From NCBI RefSeq assembly GCF_007992835.1, contig NZ_BKBA01000003.1, positions 868,001 to 932,000 on the forward strand: a stretch of DNA of 64,000 nt. Reading direction: 5' to 3'. The position numbers were made by a program, and so were the translations under genes. This document shows, piece by piece, positions 1 to 8,005 of this stretch. Within the stretch, counting starts at the first letter, position 1. Every line of letters starts with the position of its first letter. The notes below the pieces were generated by a model. The model was not told the DNA's origin. It worked only from the letters and a program-made list of their open reading frames with translations, and searched no databases. The stretch is from Knoellia locipacati. GTDB taxonomy: Bacteria; Actinomycetota; Actinomycetes; Actinomycetales; Dermatophilaceae.

Positions 1-144
1 CCCGCCACGCACGAGCGCCCGGGCGAGCGGGACGGCCTGCTCGACCGTGTCGACGACGACGACGGGGATGACCGGCGCGAGGTCCAGCACGTCGGCACCG
101 CTGCGGACGGGCGCGGTCGTCTCGGTGGTCAGCAGGGGGCTCAT
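1..144 (-). CDS. eda: KDPG aldolase, N-terminal part (Eda)
   Basis: Partial gene: the first 48 codons are visible and the rest lies left of the window. The translation begins [16 protein letters not shown] and continues with VLDLAPVIPVVVVDTVEQAV and ALVRGG. This matches the N terminus of 2-dehydro-3-deoxy-phosphogluconate aldolase, which has a conserved PVIPV segment and an ALxxGG segment at the start of the (beta/alpha)8 barrel. The ATG at 144 overlaps the edd stop as ATGA, so the two are translationally coupled. Eda would cleave KDPG made by Edd to pyruvate and glyceraldehyde 3-phosphate in the cytoplasm. Identification rests on a short segment plus the neighbour. 4-hydroxy-2-oxoglutarate aldolase activity of the same family is possible. 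Confidence 0.82.
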   Translation of the reverse strand, partial: MSPLLTTETTAPVRSGADVLDLAPVIPVVVVDTVEQAVPLARALVRGG

Positions 145-2063
145 CGGGTCTCCTCGGACGTCAGGGTGTGGCTGGTGGTGAGGTCGGCGTTGCCGCCGAG
201 GTCCTCGAGGTCAGGCACGAGCGCCATCGCTCCGAAGACGTGGGCGCCCTCGTCGGCGCGGCCCACCGCCGCCCGCAGGGGCGCGAACAGCTCGCGCCCG
301 GTGCCGGGCTCGTCCCTCGTGACGCGCGGCGCCGAGGGCCTGGCGGCGAGCTCGTCGGCGTCGACGAGCAGGTCGAGCCGCCCGGTGACCGAGTCGAGGC
401 GGATGACGTCACCGTCGCGCACCTTGGCGATCGGGCCGGCGTGCACGGACTCCGGGGTGACGTGGATCGCCGCCGGGATGGCCCCCGAAGCGCCGCTCAT
501 GCGCCCGTCGGTGACGAGCGCCACGGCATACCCGCGCTTCTGGAGGACACCGAGCGAGGGAGTGAGGGCGTGCAGCTCGGGCATGCCGTTCGCGCTCGGG
601 CCCTGCTCGCGGATGACGATGACGACGTCGCGGTCGAGCTCGCGCCGCGAGAAGGCCTGGAGGAAGCCGACCTGGTCGGTGAAGACGCGCGCCGGCGCCT
701 CGATGACGCGGTGCTCGTCGGCCACGGCGGACACCTTGATGACCGCGTGCCCGAGCGACCCGCGGAGCACCCGCAGCCCGCCGTCGACGGCGAACGGGTC
801 GTCGGCGCCGCGCAGCACGGTGGGGTCACCGGACGTGGGCCCGACGTCGACGAACTCGAGCCGGCCGTCGACGAGGACGGGACGCTGGGTGTAGTGACGC
901 AGCCCCTCGCCGGCCAGGGTGAGGACGTCGTCGTGGAGCAGACCCGCGTCGAGGAGCGTCGCCACGGTGTATGCCGTGCCTCCGGCCGCGTGGAAGTGGT
1001 TCACGTCCGCGGTGCCGTTGGGATACATCCGGGCGATCGACGGGACGACCGCCGAGAGCTCGTCGAAGTCGTCCCAGGTGAGGTCGATCCCCGCCGCGGC
1101 CGCCATCGAGATGAGGTGCATCGTGTGGTTGGTCGAGCCGCCGGTCGCGAGCAGGGCGACGACTCCGTTGAGCACCGACCTCTCCGAGACGACCTGACCG
1201 ATGCCGTAGGGCGAGTCGGACGCGGCGATCTCGGCGACGCGCGCGGTGGCGGCGGTGGTGAGCGCGTCACGCAGCGGGTCGTCGGGGTGGACGAAGGCGG
1301 CGCCCGGCAGGTGCAGGCCCATGACGTCCATGAGGAGCTGGTTGGAGTTCGCGGTGCCGTAGAACGTGCACGTGCCGGGCGAGTGGTACGACGCGACCTC
1401 GCTGCCGAGCAGCTCGTCGCGGCCCACGTCACCGGCGGCGAAGGCGCGGCGCGTCTCGGCCTTGTCGGCGTTGGACCGGCCCGACGCCATCGGCCCGGCG
1501 GGCACCAGGGCCATCGGCAGGTGGCCGAAGGCGAGGGCGCCGGCGACGAGCCCGGGCACGATCTTGTCGCAGACGCCGAGCAGCAGGACGCCGTCGAACA
1601 CGTCGTGCGAGAGGGCGATGGCCGTCGACATCGCGATGACGTCGCGGCTGAACAGGCTGAGCTCCATGCCGGCCCGGCCCTGGGTGATGCCGTCGCACAT
1701 GGCGGGCACCCCGCCGGCGACGCGGGCGACGGCACCGAGGTCGCGCGCGGTCTGCTTGATCCGCTCGGGGTAGTGCTCGAAGGGCGCGTGGGCCGAGAGC
1801 ATGTCGTTGTAGGACGTGACGACGCCGAGGCTGACCCCGGTCGTCGCGGACATCACCGCCCGGTCGCTGCCACCACAGGCCGCGACGGCGTGGGCGAGGT
1901 TCGAGCAGCCGAGGTCGGTGCGGGCGGGGCGAAGGCTGAGCTCGGACGCGGCCCGGGCCGTGCGCTGCAGGTATGCCGTGCGGCTGGCGCGGCTGCGCTC
2001 GGTCACGCGGGCGGTGACCTGGGACAGGACAGGGTTGATGGCAGGACGGATGACGGGCGCCAT
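141..2063 (-). CDS. edd: 6-phosphogluconate dehydratase (Edd)
   Basis: A 640-residue member of the IlvD/Edd dehydratase family that would convert 6-phosphogluconate to KDPG, the first Entner-Doudoroff step, using a [4Fe-4S] cluster. Visible family motifs are [38 protein letters not shown] and [19 protein letters not shown], with the cluster cysteines in the last two, then [32 protein letters not shown] and [21 protein letters not shown] near the N terminus is typical of Edd rather than IlvD. The reading frame is open 19 codons further upstream, but the ATG at 2063 is chosen because AGGAGA lies 6 bases before it and the next residues align with known Edd starts. Coupled to eda. A CRP-type palindrome lies 60 bp upstream. 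Confidence 0.93.
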   Translation of the reverse strand: MAPVIRPAINPVLSQVTARVTERSRASRTAYLQRTARAASELSLRPARTDLGCSNLAHAVAACGGSDRAVMSATTGVSLGVVTSYNDMLSAHAPFEHYPERIKQTARDLGAVARVAGGVPAMCDGITQGRAGMELSLFSRDVIAMSTAIALSHDVFDGVLLLGVCDKIVPGLVAGALAFGHLPMALVPAGPMASGRSNADKAETRRAFAAGDVGRDELLGSEVASYHSPGTCTFYGTANSNQLLMDVMGLHLPGAAFVHPDDPLRDALTTAATARVAEIAASDSPYGIGQVVSERSVLNGVVALLATGGSTNHTMHLISMAAAAGIDLTWDDFDELSAVVPSIARMYPNGTADVNHFHAAGGTAYTVATLLDAGLLHDDVLTLAGEGLRHYTQRPVLVDGRLEFVDVGPTSGDPTVLRGADDPFAVDGGLRVLRGSLGHAVIKVSAVADEHRVIEAPARVFTDQVGFLQAFSRRELDRDVVIVIREQGPSANGMPELHALTPSLGVLQKRGYAVALVTDGRMSGASGAIPAAIHVTPESVHAGPIAKVRDGDVIRLDSVTGRLDLLVDADELAARPSAPRVTRDEPGTGRELFAPLRAAVGRADEGAHVFGAMALVPDLEDLGGNADLTTSHTLTSEETR

Positions 2064-2124
2064 GGGTCTCCTGGAAGGTGACGATGAGGACGGATGGCGC
2101 GAACGGCGTCGCTGACGCACGCGT

Positions 2125-2140
2125 TGTGATCCAGGTCACA
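2125..2140. promoter_or_regulatory. CRP/GlxR-type operator upstream of edd-eda
   Basis: TGTGATCCAGGTCACA is a perfect TGTGA-N6-TCACA palindrome, the consensus for CRP-family regulators (CRP, GlxR, Cmr). It sits between the divergent-facing ends of edd (start at 2063) and an upstream gene on the same strand ending at 2216, about 60 bp before the edd start codon. This position suits direct control of the edd promoter by cAMP or a related signal. No CRP-family gene is in the window. Binding is inferred from the sequence only. Confidence 0.6.
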
Positions 2141-2215
2141 AGTGTGGCGAGGACGGCCCGCGGCGCAACGACCGTCCCGCCATCCGGACAGCCGGCACCA
2201 CTCGCATGCTCGCGG

Positions 2216-3493
2216 TCAGCGGCGGCTGCCCCAGTTCCACGACGGCGTCGTGAGCAGGCCCTGACCCTCGACGAAGGTCTCACCGAGGTCCTTGACCAGC
2301 GTCACGCCGGTGGCGTCGTCGCCGAGCTCTCGGGCCAGCGCCTCCGAGTGCGAGACGACCATGACCTGGCTGCGTTCGGAGGCCGCCGTGATGAGCCGGG
2401 CGAGCGGTGGCAGCAGGTCGGGGTGCAGTGAGGTCTCGGGCTCGTTGAGGACGAGGAGAGGCGGCGGGTCGACGGTGAGCAGAGCTGCGATCAGGCAGAG
2501 ATAGCGCAGCGTCCCGTCGGAGAGCTCGGCCGCCGCCAATGGCCGGAGCATCCCCGGCTGGTGCAGGTGGACGTCGAAGCGTCCGTCGGAGACCGGGACG
2601 TCGAGGATCGCCCCGTCGAAGGCGTCGGCGACCGCGGCATCCAGCACGGACCGGCCGCTCTCCCGGATCGTCTGGAGCGCCGCGGCCAGGTCGGACCCGT
2701 CGTCGGCGAGCACCGGTGTCCTCGTACCGATCTGGGACTGTCGAGCGGGCGCTGCCGGGTCGGCGCGGAACCCGTCGTAGAACCGCCAACCGCGGATGAG
2801 GCGGCGCACCTGCAGCAGTTCCGGCGCGCGGTCGGGGTCGGCGAGCTCGGTGAGCATCGACTCCCACGGCCGCAGCGACCCCGTGAGGGTGGTCCATCCG
2901 CGCGTCTGCCTCCGGCCCGAGGCCGTCTCGCTCGGCTCGGGGTCGGACTCCCAGCCAGCCGGGCGGCCGGTGTCCCACTCGTCGTCCCAGCCGCGGTCGG
3001 GTGTCGTGTCATCCGTGCGGACCTCAACCGTCCCCCACTTCCGTCGGGCCACCACGGAACCCGGGCGCATCACCGGCCCCGACCACACGACCTCGCGCTT
3101 GATCTCCGGGTCGCGCAGGAACGCGGAGACACCGGCGTCCGAGCCCGACGCCTGTTGCGGCAGACCGAGGTCGACGAGGTAGCCCCACTCGTCGCTCGCG
3201 AACCCGAGCCGCAGGCTGACCGGACCCTTGCGCACGGTCCCGTGGACGGCAGTTCCACGTTTGCGCGCGCCGTCGAGGGTGGCGGGCCCGGCCCACAGCG
3301 CGGACTGGAGCCCGCCCTCACGCGCGAGGGTGCCGATGACGTCGCCGCGACCGCACCCGGCGAGCAGCCGAAGGCTCCGGTAGAGGCTCGACTTGCCGGT
3401 GCCGTTCGCGCCCGTGACGACGTCGAGTCCGTGCAACGGCACGACGACGTCGCGAAGCGAGCGGTATCCCGAGACGGCGACGGCGGTGAGCAC
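2216..3493 (-). CDS. AAA/ABC-class ATPase (AAA_21, RecF/SMC-like)
   Basis: A 425-residue single-chain ATPase. The Walker A motif GANGTGKSS is near residue 30, right after a typical N-terminal GYRSLRDV strand. An ABC-type signature (ELSDGTLRYLCLIAALLT) and a Walker B segment with catalytic Glu (LLVLNEPETSLHPDLL) are near the C terminus, followed by a switch histidine (VVSHSEAL). This arrangement is that of AAA family ATPases of the COG4637 type, related to RecF and OLD proteins, but there is no TOPRIM or nuclease domain. The substrate is unknown. The start is taken as GTG at 3493 because upstream residues look non-coding. Its leader carries a GTATGCCG copy at 3504. No toxin or nuclease partner is adjacent, so a defence role is not supported. 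Confidence 0.75.
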   Translation of the reverse strand: MLTAVAVSGYRSLRDVVVPLHGLDVVTGANGTGKSSLYRSLRLLAGCGRGDVIGTLAREGGLQSALWAGPATLDGARKRGTAVHGTVRKGPVSLRLGFASDEWGYLVDLGLPQQASGSDAGVSAFLRDPEIKREVVWSGPVMRPGSVVARRKWGTVEVRTDDTTPDRGWDDEWDTGRPAGWESDPEPSETASGRRQTRGWTTLTGSLRPWESMLTELADPDRAPELLQVRRLIRGWRFYDGFRADPAAPARQSQIGTRTPVLADDGSDLAAALQTIRESGRSVLDAAVADAFDGAILDVPVSDGRFDVHLHQPGMLRPLAAAELSDGTLRYLCLIAALLTVDPPPLLVLNEPETSLHPDLLPPLARLITAASERSQVMVVSHSEALARELGDDATGVTLVKDLGETFVEGQGLLTTPSWNWGSRR

Positions 3494-3534
3494 GGACCCG
3501 AACGTATGCCGTCCCGCCGACACCCCTCGCCGGC

Positions 3535-4038
3535 TCACGTCAGCGTGGTGGTTCTCCTGGCCTCGCTGTCCCAGTGGCGCAGCACGGTGGCGGTGCCGTC
3601 GTGCCCGGGTGCGCGCACGAGCGACAGGGCCTCGCCGACACGGTCGAGCGGGATGCCGCGGGCGAGCGTCACGTGCGGGACCCAACGCCCGGGCGCGGTC
3701 AGCGGGGTGGGTTCGGCCCGGCTCGTCGAGACCGCAGCCTCGTGGAGCCGCAACAGCGCGGGGTCGACGACGACGAGCCGGGCGAGCACGACGCGTCGAC
3801 CGGGGAACGCGATCGCCGGCCCCAGACGCACCCGGATCGGGAGCAGGGGCGCGAGCGCCGAGCCGAGGTCCTCGTCGGTGGCGGGCAGGCGCTCGGTCGC
3901 GAGGACGGTGACGTGGGGCGCGTTGGTCTCACCCGTGTGGTCGGCCTGGCTCGGGAGACCGCTGTCCCGCAACGCCGCCCACTCCTCGCGCACCACCGCG
4001 CCGGTGTCGTCGTCGAGGATGAGCTCGAGTGCCTGCAT
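3535..4038 (-). CDS. 2H phosphoesterase (2'-5' RNA ligase family)
   Basis: 167 residues with two His-x-Thr motifs, PHVTV near residue 40 and PHVTLARG near residue 119. These are the paired catalytic histidines of the 2H phosphoesterase superfamily (LigT/ThpR, cyclic nucleotide phosphodiesterases). Such proteins open 2',3'-cyclic phosphates in RNA or nucleotides. The first in-frame ATG giving a family-like N terminus (MQALELILDDDTG) is at 4038. The open frame extends about 50 codons further but those lack family character. It lies on the same strand as the glycosylase upstream. The exact substrate cannot be told from the sequence. Confidence 0.8.
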   Translation of the reverse strand: MQALELILDDDTGAVVREEWAALRDSGLPSQADHTGETNAPHVTVLATERLPATDEDLGSALAPLLPIRVRLGPAIAFPGRRVVLARLVVVDPALLRLHEAAVSTSRAEPTPLTAPGRWVPHVTLARGIPLDRVGEALSLVRAPGHDGTATVLRHWDSEARRTTTLT

Positions 4039-4081
4039 GACCCCATCGTGCCCCGACGTCGAGTCCTCGGCGCCCCGTGAC

Positions 4082-4921
4082 TCAGGAGTGCTGGCAGCCC
4101 GGGCACCAGAAGAGGCGCTGCAGACCCATCCGCTCGGCCCTGACGGTCGTCCCGCACACGGGGCACGGCTTCCCGGCACGGCCGTAGACGGCATACCGCT
4201 TGGGCCAACGGGGGACCCGCTCGCCGCGGACGAGCACCTCGCGGGCGGCCGCCATCTGGGCCTCGTCGGTGACGATCCAGCCGGCGCCGAGGCCGAGCGT
4301 CATGAGGTCGACGGCGTCCTGCCACAGGGCCGCGAAGGTGTCGTCGTCGATGTCATGGCCGGGAGTGAACGGGTCGAGCCTGGCGCGGTGCAGGAGCTCG
4401 GCGCGATAGACGTTGCCGATGCCGGCGATGACTTTCTGGTCGATGAGGAGCGCGCCGATCGGTCTGCGAGAGTTCTGGATCCGTCGCCTGGCGAGGTCGG
4501 GATCGGCGTCGTCGCGCAGCGGGTCGGGGCCGAGCCGTGCCCGCAGGGCGAGCACGCCGTCCTCGTCGAGCAGCTCACAGACGGCCGGGTCGGTGACCTC
4601 GGCGTGGTGGGTCGCCGACAGCAGCCGCCACGCGACGTTGCCGTGGATCGGCGGCTCGGTGCGGGGGTATGCCCCGGCGAGGGCACGCGCGTGCCGGCGG
4701 ACCGAGACGGCGCCATCCATGGCGAGGTGGAGGTGGACGGTGAGGGGGACGTCGACGGCGGACACGAGCAGGTGCTTGCCGACGGCCTGGGCGTCGGCGA
4801 CGACCCGCTCGTCGAAGAGCGCGGCGTCGAGGGCGCCGTTGGGAGAGCTCGAGCGCACCGGCTGGCCTGCGAGTTGTCGCAGCCGCCCGGCCATGCCGTG
4901 GACCGCGTGACCCTCGGCCAC
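4082..4921 (-). CDS. Fpg/Nei-family DNA glycosylase lacking Pro2
   Basis: 279 residues, a length normal for endonuclease VIII-type base-excision glycosylases. It has the N-terminal catalytic segment, a central helix-2-turn-helix region (SRRPIGALLIDQKVIAGIGN, YRAELLHRARLDPFTPG) and a C-terminal zinc finger with four cysteines (CPVCG...CPGCQ). The GTG at 4921 is the only usable start because an in-frame TGA lies two codons upstream. The mature N terminus is therefore Ala-Glu-Gly-His, not the Pro-Glu-Gly found in this family, whose Pro2 amine is the Schiff-base nucleophile. Glu3 and the lysine in VGKHLLV are kept. The protein may be inactive, altered in chemistry, or a binding protein. It overlaps the stop region of the TUDOR gene upstream, suggesting an operon. 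Confidence 0.85.
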   Translation of the reverse strand: MAEGHAVHGMAGRLRQLAGQPVRSSSPNGALDAALFDERVVADAQAVGKHLLVSAVDVPLTVHLHLAMDGAVSVRRHARALAGAYPRTEPPIHGNVAWRLLSATHHAEVTDPAVCELLDEDGVLALRARLGPDPLRDDADPDLARRRIQNSRRPIGALLIDQKVIAGIGNVYRAELLHRARLDPFTPGHDIDDDTFAALWQDAVDLMTLGLGAGWIVTDEAQMAAAREVLVRGERVPRWPKRYAVYGRAGKPCPVCGTTVRAERMGLQRLFWCPGCQHS

Positions 4922-4924
4922 CGG

Positions 4925-5146
4925 TCAGTCGCCGTCCGCCCGCTGCACCTCGCTGGCGAGCTTGAGGACGACCGTGCCGTCCTCCTGCTCGATGACGTAG
5001 GCCGGGTTGTCGTCGCTCCCGTGCCGGGTGATCTCCTCACCCTTGGTCGTGCGGGTGACCGTGTCGTGGTGGACCTCGGTGACCTTGCCCTGCGCGGTCG
5101 AGGAGCCCCACGTCCACGTCACTGCGCTGCCGGTGCGGATCGTCAT
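4925..5146 (-). CDS. Hva1-type TUDOR domain protein (DUF2945)
   Basis: 73 residues, MTIRTGSAVTWTWGSSTAQG at the start and ITRHGSDDNPAYVIEQEDG in the middle, matching the small DUF2945/HVA1 TUDOR family throughout its length. The fold is an SH3-like barrel and the bacterial role is unknown. The ATG at 5146 gives the full family length. It ends 3 bases before the Nei-type glycosylase start, so the two are likely co-transcribed. That pairing suggests, but does not show, a link to DNA. Confidence 0.8.
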   Translation of the reverse strand: MTIRTGSAVTWTWGSSTAQGKVTEVHHDTVTRTTKGEEITRHGSDDNPAYVIEQEDGTVVLKLASEVQRADGD

Positions 5147-5184
5147 GGGCCCAGCATGTCCCACCGGGCTGACATCGTGGCCGT

Positions 5185-5520
5185 TCAGGCCGAGCGGGGT
5201 GCGTACATGATCACGGCGACCCCGGCGAGGCACAGCAGCGCACCCGTGACGTCGTAGCGATCGGGCCGGAAGCCGTCGAGCGCCATCCCCCACGCCAGTG
5301 AGCCCGCGACGAAGACCCCTCCGTATGCCGCAAGGATCCGTCCGAAGTGCGCGTCCGGTTGCAGCGTGGCGACGAAGCCGTAGAGACCGAGCGCGATGAC
5401 GCCGGCGCCGATCCAGACCCAGCCGCGGTGCTCGCGCACGCCCTGCCAGACGAGCCATGCACCACCGATCTCGGCGATGGCGGCGGCGACGAACAGGAGC
5501 ATCGACCTCAGGGTGTCCAC
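5185..5520 (-). CDS. YnfA/UPF0060 small membrane protein
   Basis: 111 residues forming four predicted membrane helices, with the family hallmarks [33 protein letters not shown] and [20 protein letters not shown]0060 proteins are small multidrug-resistance-like inner membrane proteins of uncertain substrate. The GTG at 5520 is preferred because family members have about six residues before the LLF motif. An ATG at 5502 with a GAGG Shine-Dalgarno 4 bases upstream is a real alternative (105 residues). A CGGCATAC word codes for Ala-Tyr inside the gene. Confidence 0.85.
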   Translation of the reverse strand: MDTLRSMLLFVAAAIAEIGGAWLVWQGVREHRGWVWIGAGVIALGLYGFVATLQPDAHFGRILAAYGGVFVAGSLAWGMALDGFRPDRYDVTGALLCLAGVAVIMYAPRSA

Positions 5521-5574
5521 GCCGCCATCGTGGCAGGCCGGGCCCGGGCTCCGGTCCAGCCGGGCCCCACCGGG

Positions 5575-6045
5575 TCAGCGGCGGAGGAAGCCGATCCAGC
5601 CGGCGTTCGTGTCGAGGCTGAACATCGGGCCCTGCGTCGAACCCTTGAGCTGCACCTGCGCCCGGTCGGCGACGAGGGCCATGAGCCAGGCCTCGGTGGC
5701 CGCCACGTCGGGCGGGCAGCCGATCTCCGTCGTCACCACGCCCTGCTCGGACCGCAGCCGGTGGTCCTCGACGGTGACGGTGGCGCTCATCCGGTTGCAC
5801 CCCACGTCGAAGCGGAGCTCGTCGCCGTCGACGGTCACCGTGACGGGTCTCGTCCACGGGGTGCTCCCGTCGTAGGTGAACCCGGTGCGCGAGACCCAGA
5901 CCCCCTGCACCTCGTCCAGCGAGTGAAGCCAGCCCGCGCTCCGGTCCGCGGCACGCTCCTGGGCGAGCCGGACGGCATACAGGGAGCCGCCTGCCACGAG
6001 CGCGACGACCACCGCGAGCGCGAGCCACCTCCACGGGCTTCTCAT
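5575..6045 (-). CDS. Membrane-anchored META-domain protein (HslJ-like)
   Basis: 156 residues. An N-terminal signal anchor (LALAVVVALVAGGSLYAV) is followed by an extracytoplasmic META/DUF306 domain, recognised by LRFDVGCNRMSATVTVEDHR and GVVTTEIGCPPDVAATEAWL. These carry the paired cysteines and the GCN core typical of HslJ-like domains. Such domains occur in secreted or periplasmic stress proteins. The ATG at 6045 gives the hydrophobic anchor directly. There is no lipobox. It has the same orientation as the hypothetical gene upstream, 40 bp away. Confidence 0.75.
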   Translation of the reverse strand: MRSPWRWLALAVVVALVAGGSLYAVRLAQERAADRSAGWLHSLDEVQGVWVSRTGFTYDGSTPWTRPVTVTVDGDELRFDVGCNRMSATVTVEDHRLRSEQGVVTTEIGCPPDVAATEAWLMALVADRAQVQLKGSTQGPMFSLDTNAGWIGFLRR

Positions 6046-6085
6046 GGCACTTGGACGGCGGCGGGCACGGGTGCGGTTCCCGCGC

Positions 6086-6568
6086 TCAGGTGCTCGGGCT
6101 CGCCTGCCACGACGCGACCATGACGTCGTAGGGACCAGCGCTCATGGACGGGCCGTCCGGTGGCGCCGTGGCGAGCGCGGACTCGGGCACGACGTTGCAC
6201 ATCGTCATCGTCGCCGCGTCGTCGGCGAGCTCGATCGCCACCATCCACCCCCATTCCTCCATGTAGGTGCCGGCCAGCTCGACACGGTCCCCGGAACGCC
6301 TGCCGGACAACGGCATCAGGCCCGGCTGCTGGTGCCACGTGTCGAAGAGCGCACCCTCGACGGCGCCGTCGTCGCCGGTGCCACCGACGAGCACCACACC
6401 ACGCTGCGCACCGTCGGTGGGGTGGACCCACGTGTAGTGCAGCGTGAAGCCCTGCTCGCCCACGGCCGTCACCGCAGCCGACGACGGCCCCTCGGCGAGC
6501 GGGTCGTGGGGCATGAGGCGGAAGGCGCAGGTGCCGGTGAGGTCGAGCGCACGGGTGTCGGGGGCCAT
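6086..6568 (-). CDS. Hypothetical protein, about 160 residues
   Basis: A soluble protein without signal peptide or membrane segment, beginning MAPDTRALDLTGTCAFRL. It has an even alternation of short polar and hydrophobic stretches (VELAGTYMEEWGWMVAIELA, TMTMCNVVPESAL), suggesting a beta-barrel or beta-sandwich. The family was not recognised. The ATG at 6568 is the first start after which codon use looks genuine. It lies divergent from the tube-protein gene (start 6693), leaving a 124-bp shared promoter region with no obvious operator. Confidence 0.6.
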   Translation of the reverse strand: MAPDTRALDLTGTCAFRLMPHDPLAEGPSSAAVTAVGEQGFTLHYTWVHPTDGAQRGVVLVGGTGDDGAVEGALFDTWHQQPGLMPLSGRRSGDRVELAGTYMEEWGWMVAIELADDAATMTMCNVVPESALATAPPDGPSMSAGPYDVMVASWQASPST

Positions 6569-6692
6569 GGGCACAGGATGACGCACGCGCCGCGGACGCA
6601 CGCCCAGATGCCCGCGGGTCGTGACCATTGACCGCCTCGATCGGGTGCTGTCACCCTGCACGGACGAGGTGCACCGTCGATGGGAGGCCGTC

Positions 6693-7136
6693 ATGCCAGG
6701 TCGTCGAGAGCCCGAGGGCGCGGTCGGCCACAGCTTCGGGCTGGAGCTAGACGGCGTCCGCGTCGCGATGCTCACCGAGGTCACCGGACTGACCGTCGAG
6801 CGCGACGTCATCGAGCTGCGCGAGGGTGGCGCCGACGGAACGCAGGTCGTGCGGCAGCTGCCCGGGCGCCTCAAGCCCGGCGAGGTCACGGTGAGCCGCG
6901 GCCTGACGGTCGACCAGGCCTTCGAGCAGTGGATGAACGACGTGACGAACGACGTCGCCGCCGCCCGCAGGAACGCGGCGGTCCTCGTCCTCGACCGCCG
7001 GGGTCAACGCGTCGCGACCTTCACCCTCAGCCGCGCATGGCCGAGGAAGCTCGAGTATGCCGGTCTGCGCGCTGGCGCTGGCGAGCCGCTGACCGAGCGC
7101 CTCACCCTCGTCCACGAGGGCATCGCGCGCACCTGA
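6693..7136 (+). CDS. Phage-tail/eCIS tube protein homologue (gp19/TIGR02241)
   Basis: 147 residues matching the inner-tube protein family of contractile injection systems (Afp1/Pvc1, TIGR02241). Visible are the N-terminal GHSFGLELDGVRVAMLTEV, VTGLTVERDVIELREGG, the LPGRLKPGEVTVSRGLT strand pair, LVLDRRGQRVATFTLSRAWP and the closing LTLVHEGI. In known systems this protein stacks as hexamers to form the tube. The ATG at 6693 follows GGGAGG with a 5-base spacer. No sheath, baseplate, spike, AAA ATPase or terminase gene is adjacent, so it is an orphan. Codon use matches the neighbours, so recent phage origin is not evident. Confidence 0.8.
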   Translation: MPGRREPEGAVGHSFGLELDGVRVAMLTEVTGLTVERDVIELREGGADGTQVVRQLPGRLKPGEVTVSRGLTVDQAFEQWMNDVTNDVAAARRNAAVLVLDRRGQRVATFTLSRAWPRKLEYAGLRAGAGEPLTERLTLVHEGIART

Positions 7137-7274
7137 CCTGCGCGCGCCGTCGAGGTCGCGACCTTGTCCAGCCCGACCCACTGTGGAACTCTTCTCGCGG
7201 GGTCGACAACGGGGTCGGCCTCGACTTTCCGAGGGGGACCCGGGGCCTTGGCTCCCGGTGAAGGAGGGCGATCC

Positions 7275-7997
7275 ATGGACATGCTGCGGGGCGACCGGAT
7301 CGCCGAGGCCCACCTCACCGACTGGCGCAAGCTGGCGCAGGGGCTGCACGGACGCTGGCTCGTCGACGGCTTCAGCGCCGGGGCCCGGTTCGTCACGGCG
7401 GTGGCCGCGGCCGGCGACGAGGTCGGCCACCACCCGCGGGTGTCGATGGGCCGGGGCCACGTCGACCTCGAGCTGGTGACCCCCGATGCCATCTACCGTG
7501 ACGACGAGGGCACCGAGTACGTCGTCGAGTGGGTGACCCAGCAGGACGTCGACCTCGCCCGACGGATCTCCGAGATCGCCTCCGAGCTGGGTCTCGAGGC
7601 CGACCCCGCGTCGGTCAGCGAGGTCGAGCTGGGCCTCGACACGGCGGACTCCGCGACCATCGCCCCGGTGTGGGCGGCGCTGCTCACCGGTGACCCCGAG
7701 TCCCAGGGCCGGGGCTCGCCCAGCGACGAGGTGCGCGACGCCACGGTCCGGACGCCGAACCTGTGGTTCGGCGACGCCCCGGCCGCCGACGACGTGGCCA
7801 CGGACGGCCCGGGACAGCGGTTCCACGTCGAGGTCTACCTCGCACCGGAGGTGGCGCAGTCGCGCATCGCCGCCGCCGTCGCGGCGGGCGGGACCGTCGT
7901 CGACGACAGCGAGGCACCGGGCCTCACGGTGGTCGCCGACCAGGACGGCAACCGTGGCGTCGTGTGCGTCGACACCTCCGCGGCTGCGAAGGACTGA
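7275..7997 (+). CDS. Pterin-4a-carbinolamine dehydratase-like + glyoxalase-like fusion
   Basis: 240 residues. The N-terminal 95 residues resemble 4a-hydroxytetrahydrobiopterin dehydratase: a TDWRK start, GFSAGARFVTAVAAAGDEVG, the HHP motif, then VDLELVT. The C-terminal half resembles a VOC/glyoxalase-like domain (VRTPNLWFGDAP...FHVEVYLAPEVAQSRIAAAV...PGLTVVADQDGNRG). The ATG at 7275 follows AAGGAGGG. The dehydratase recycles pterin cofactor or acts as a transcription co-factor elsewhere. No aromatic amino-acid hydroxylase is nearby, so its partner is unknown. The GNAT gene follows 8 bp downstream. Confidence 0.78.
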   Translation: MDMLRGDRIAEAHLTDWRKLAQGLHGRWLVDGFSAGARFVTAVAAAGDEVGHHPRVSMGRGHVDLELVTPDAIYRDDEGTEYVVEWVTQQDVDLARRISEIASELGLEADPASVSEVELGLDTADSATIAPVWAALLTGDPESQGRGSPSDEVRDATVRTPNLWFGDAPAADDVATDGPGQRFHVEVYLAPEVAQSRIAAAVAAGGTVVDDSEAPGLTVVADQDGNRGVVCVDTSAAAKD

Positions 7998-8005
7998 CGC
8001 GAGCG

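Noticed and set aside
168-2081. 637-codon open frame on the plus strand, antisense to edd
   Set aside because: Long antisense frames are expected at this GC. It has low-complexity Arg/Gly/Glu content, no motif, and the minus-strand gene is unambiguous Edd.
2216-3493. AAA ATPase as part of a phage-defence system
   Set aside because: It is alone, with no nuclease, toxin or TOPRIM domain in the gene or its neighbours.
2561-5257. 898-codon open frame on the plus strand across the ATPase, 2H and glycosylase genes
   Set aside because: It is antisense to three to four recognisable genes and has no family motif; it reflects codon-position bias.
6693-7136. Prophage remnant
   Set aside because: Only one tail-type gene is present, with host-like codon use and no integrase, terminase, capsid or att-like repeats around it.
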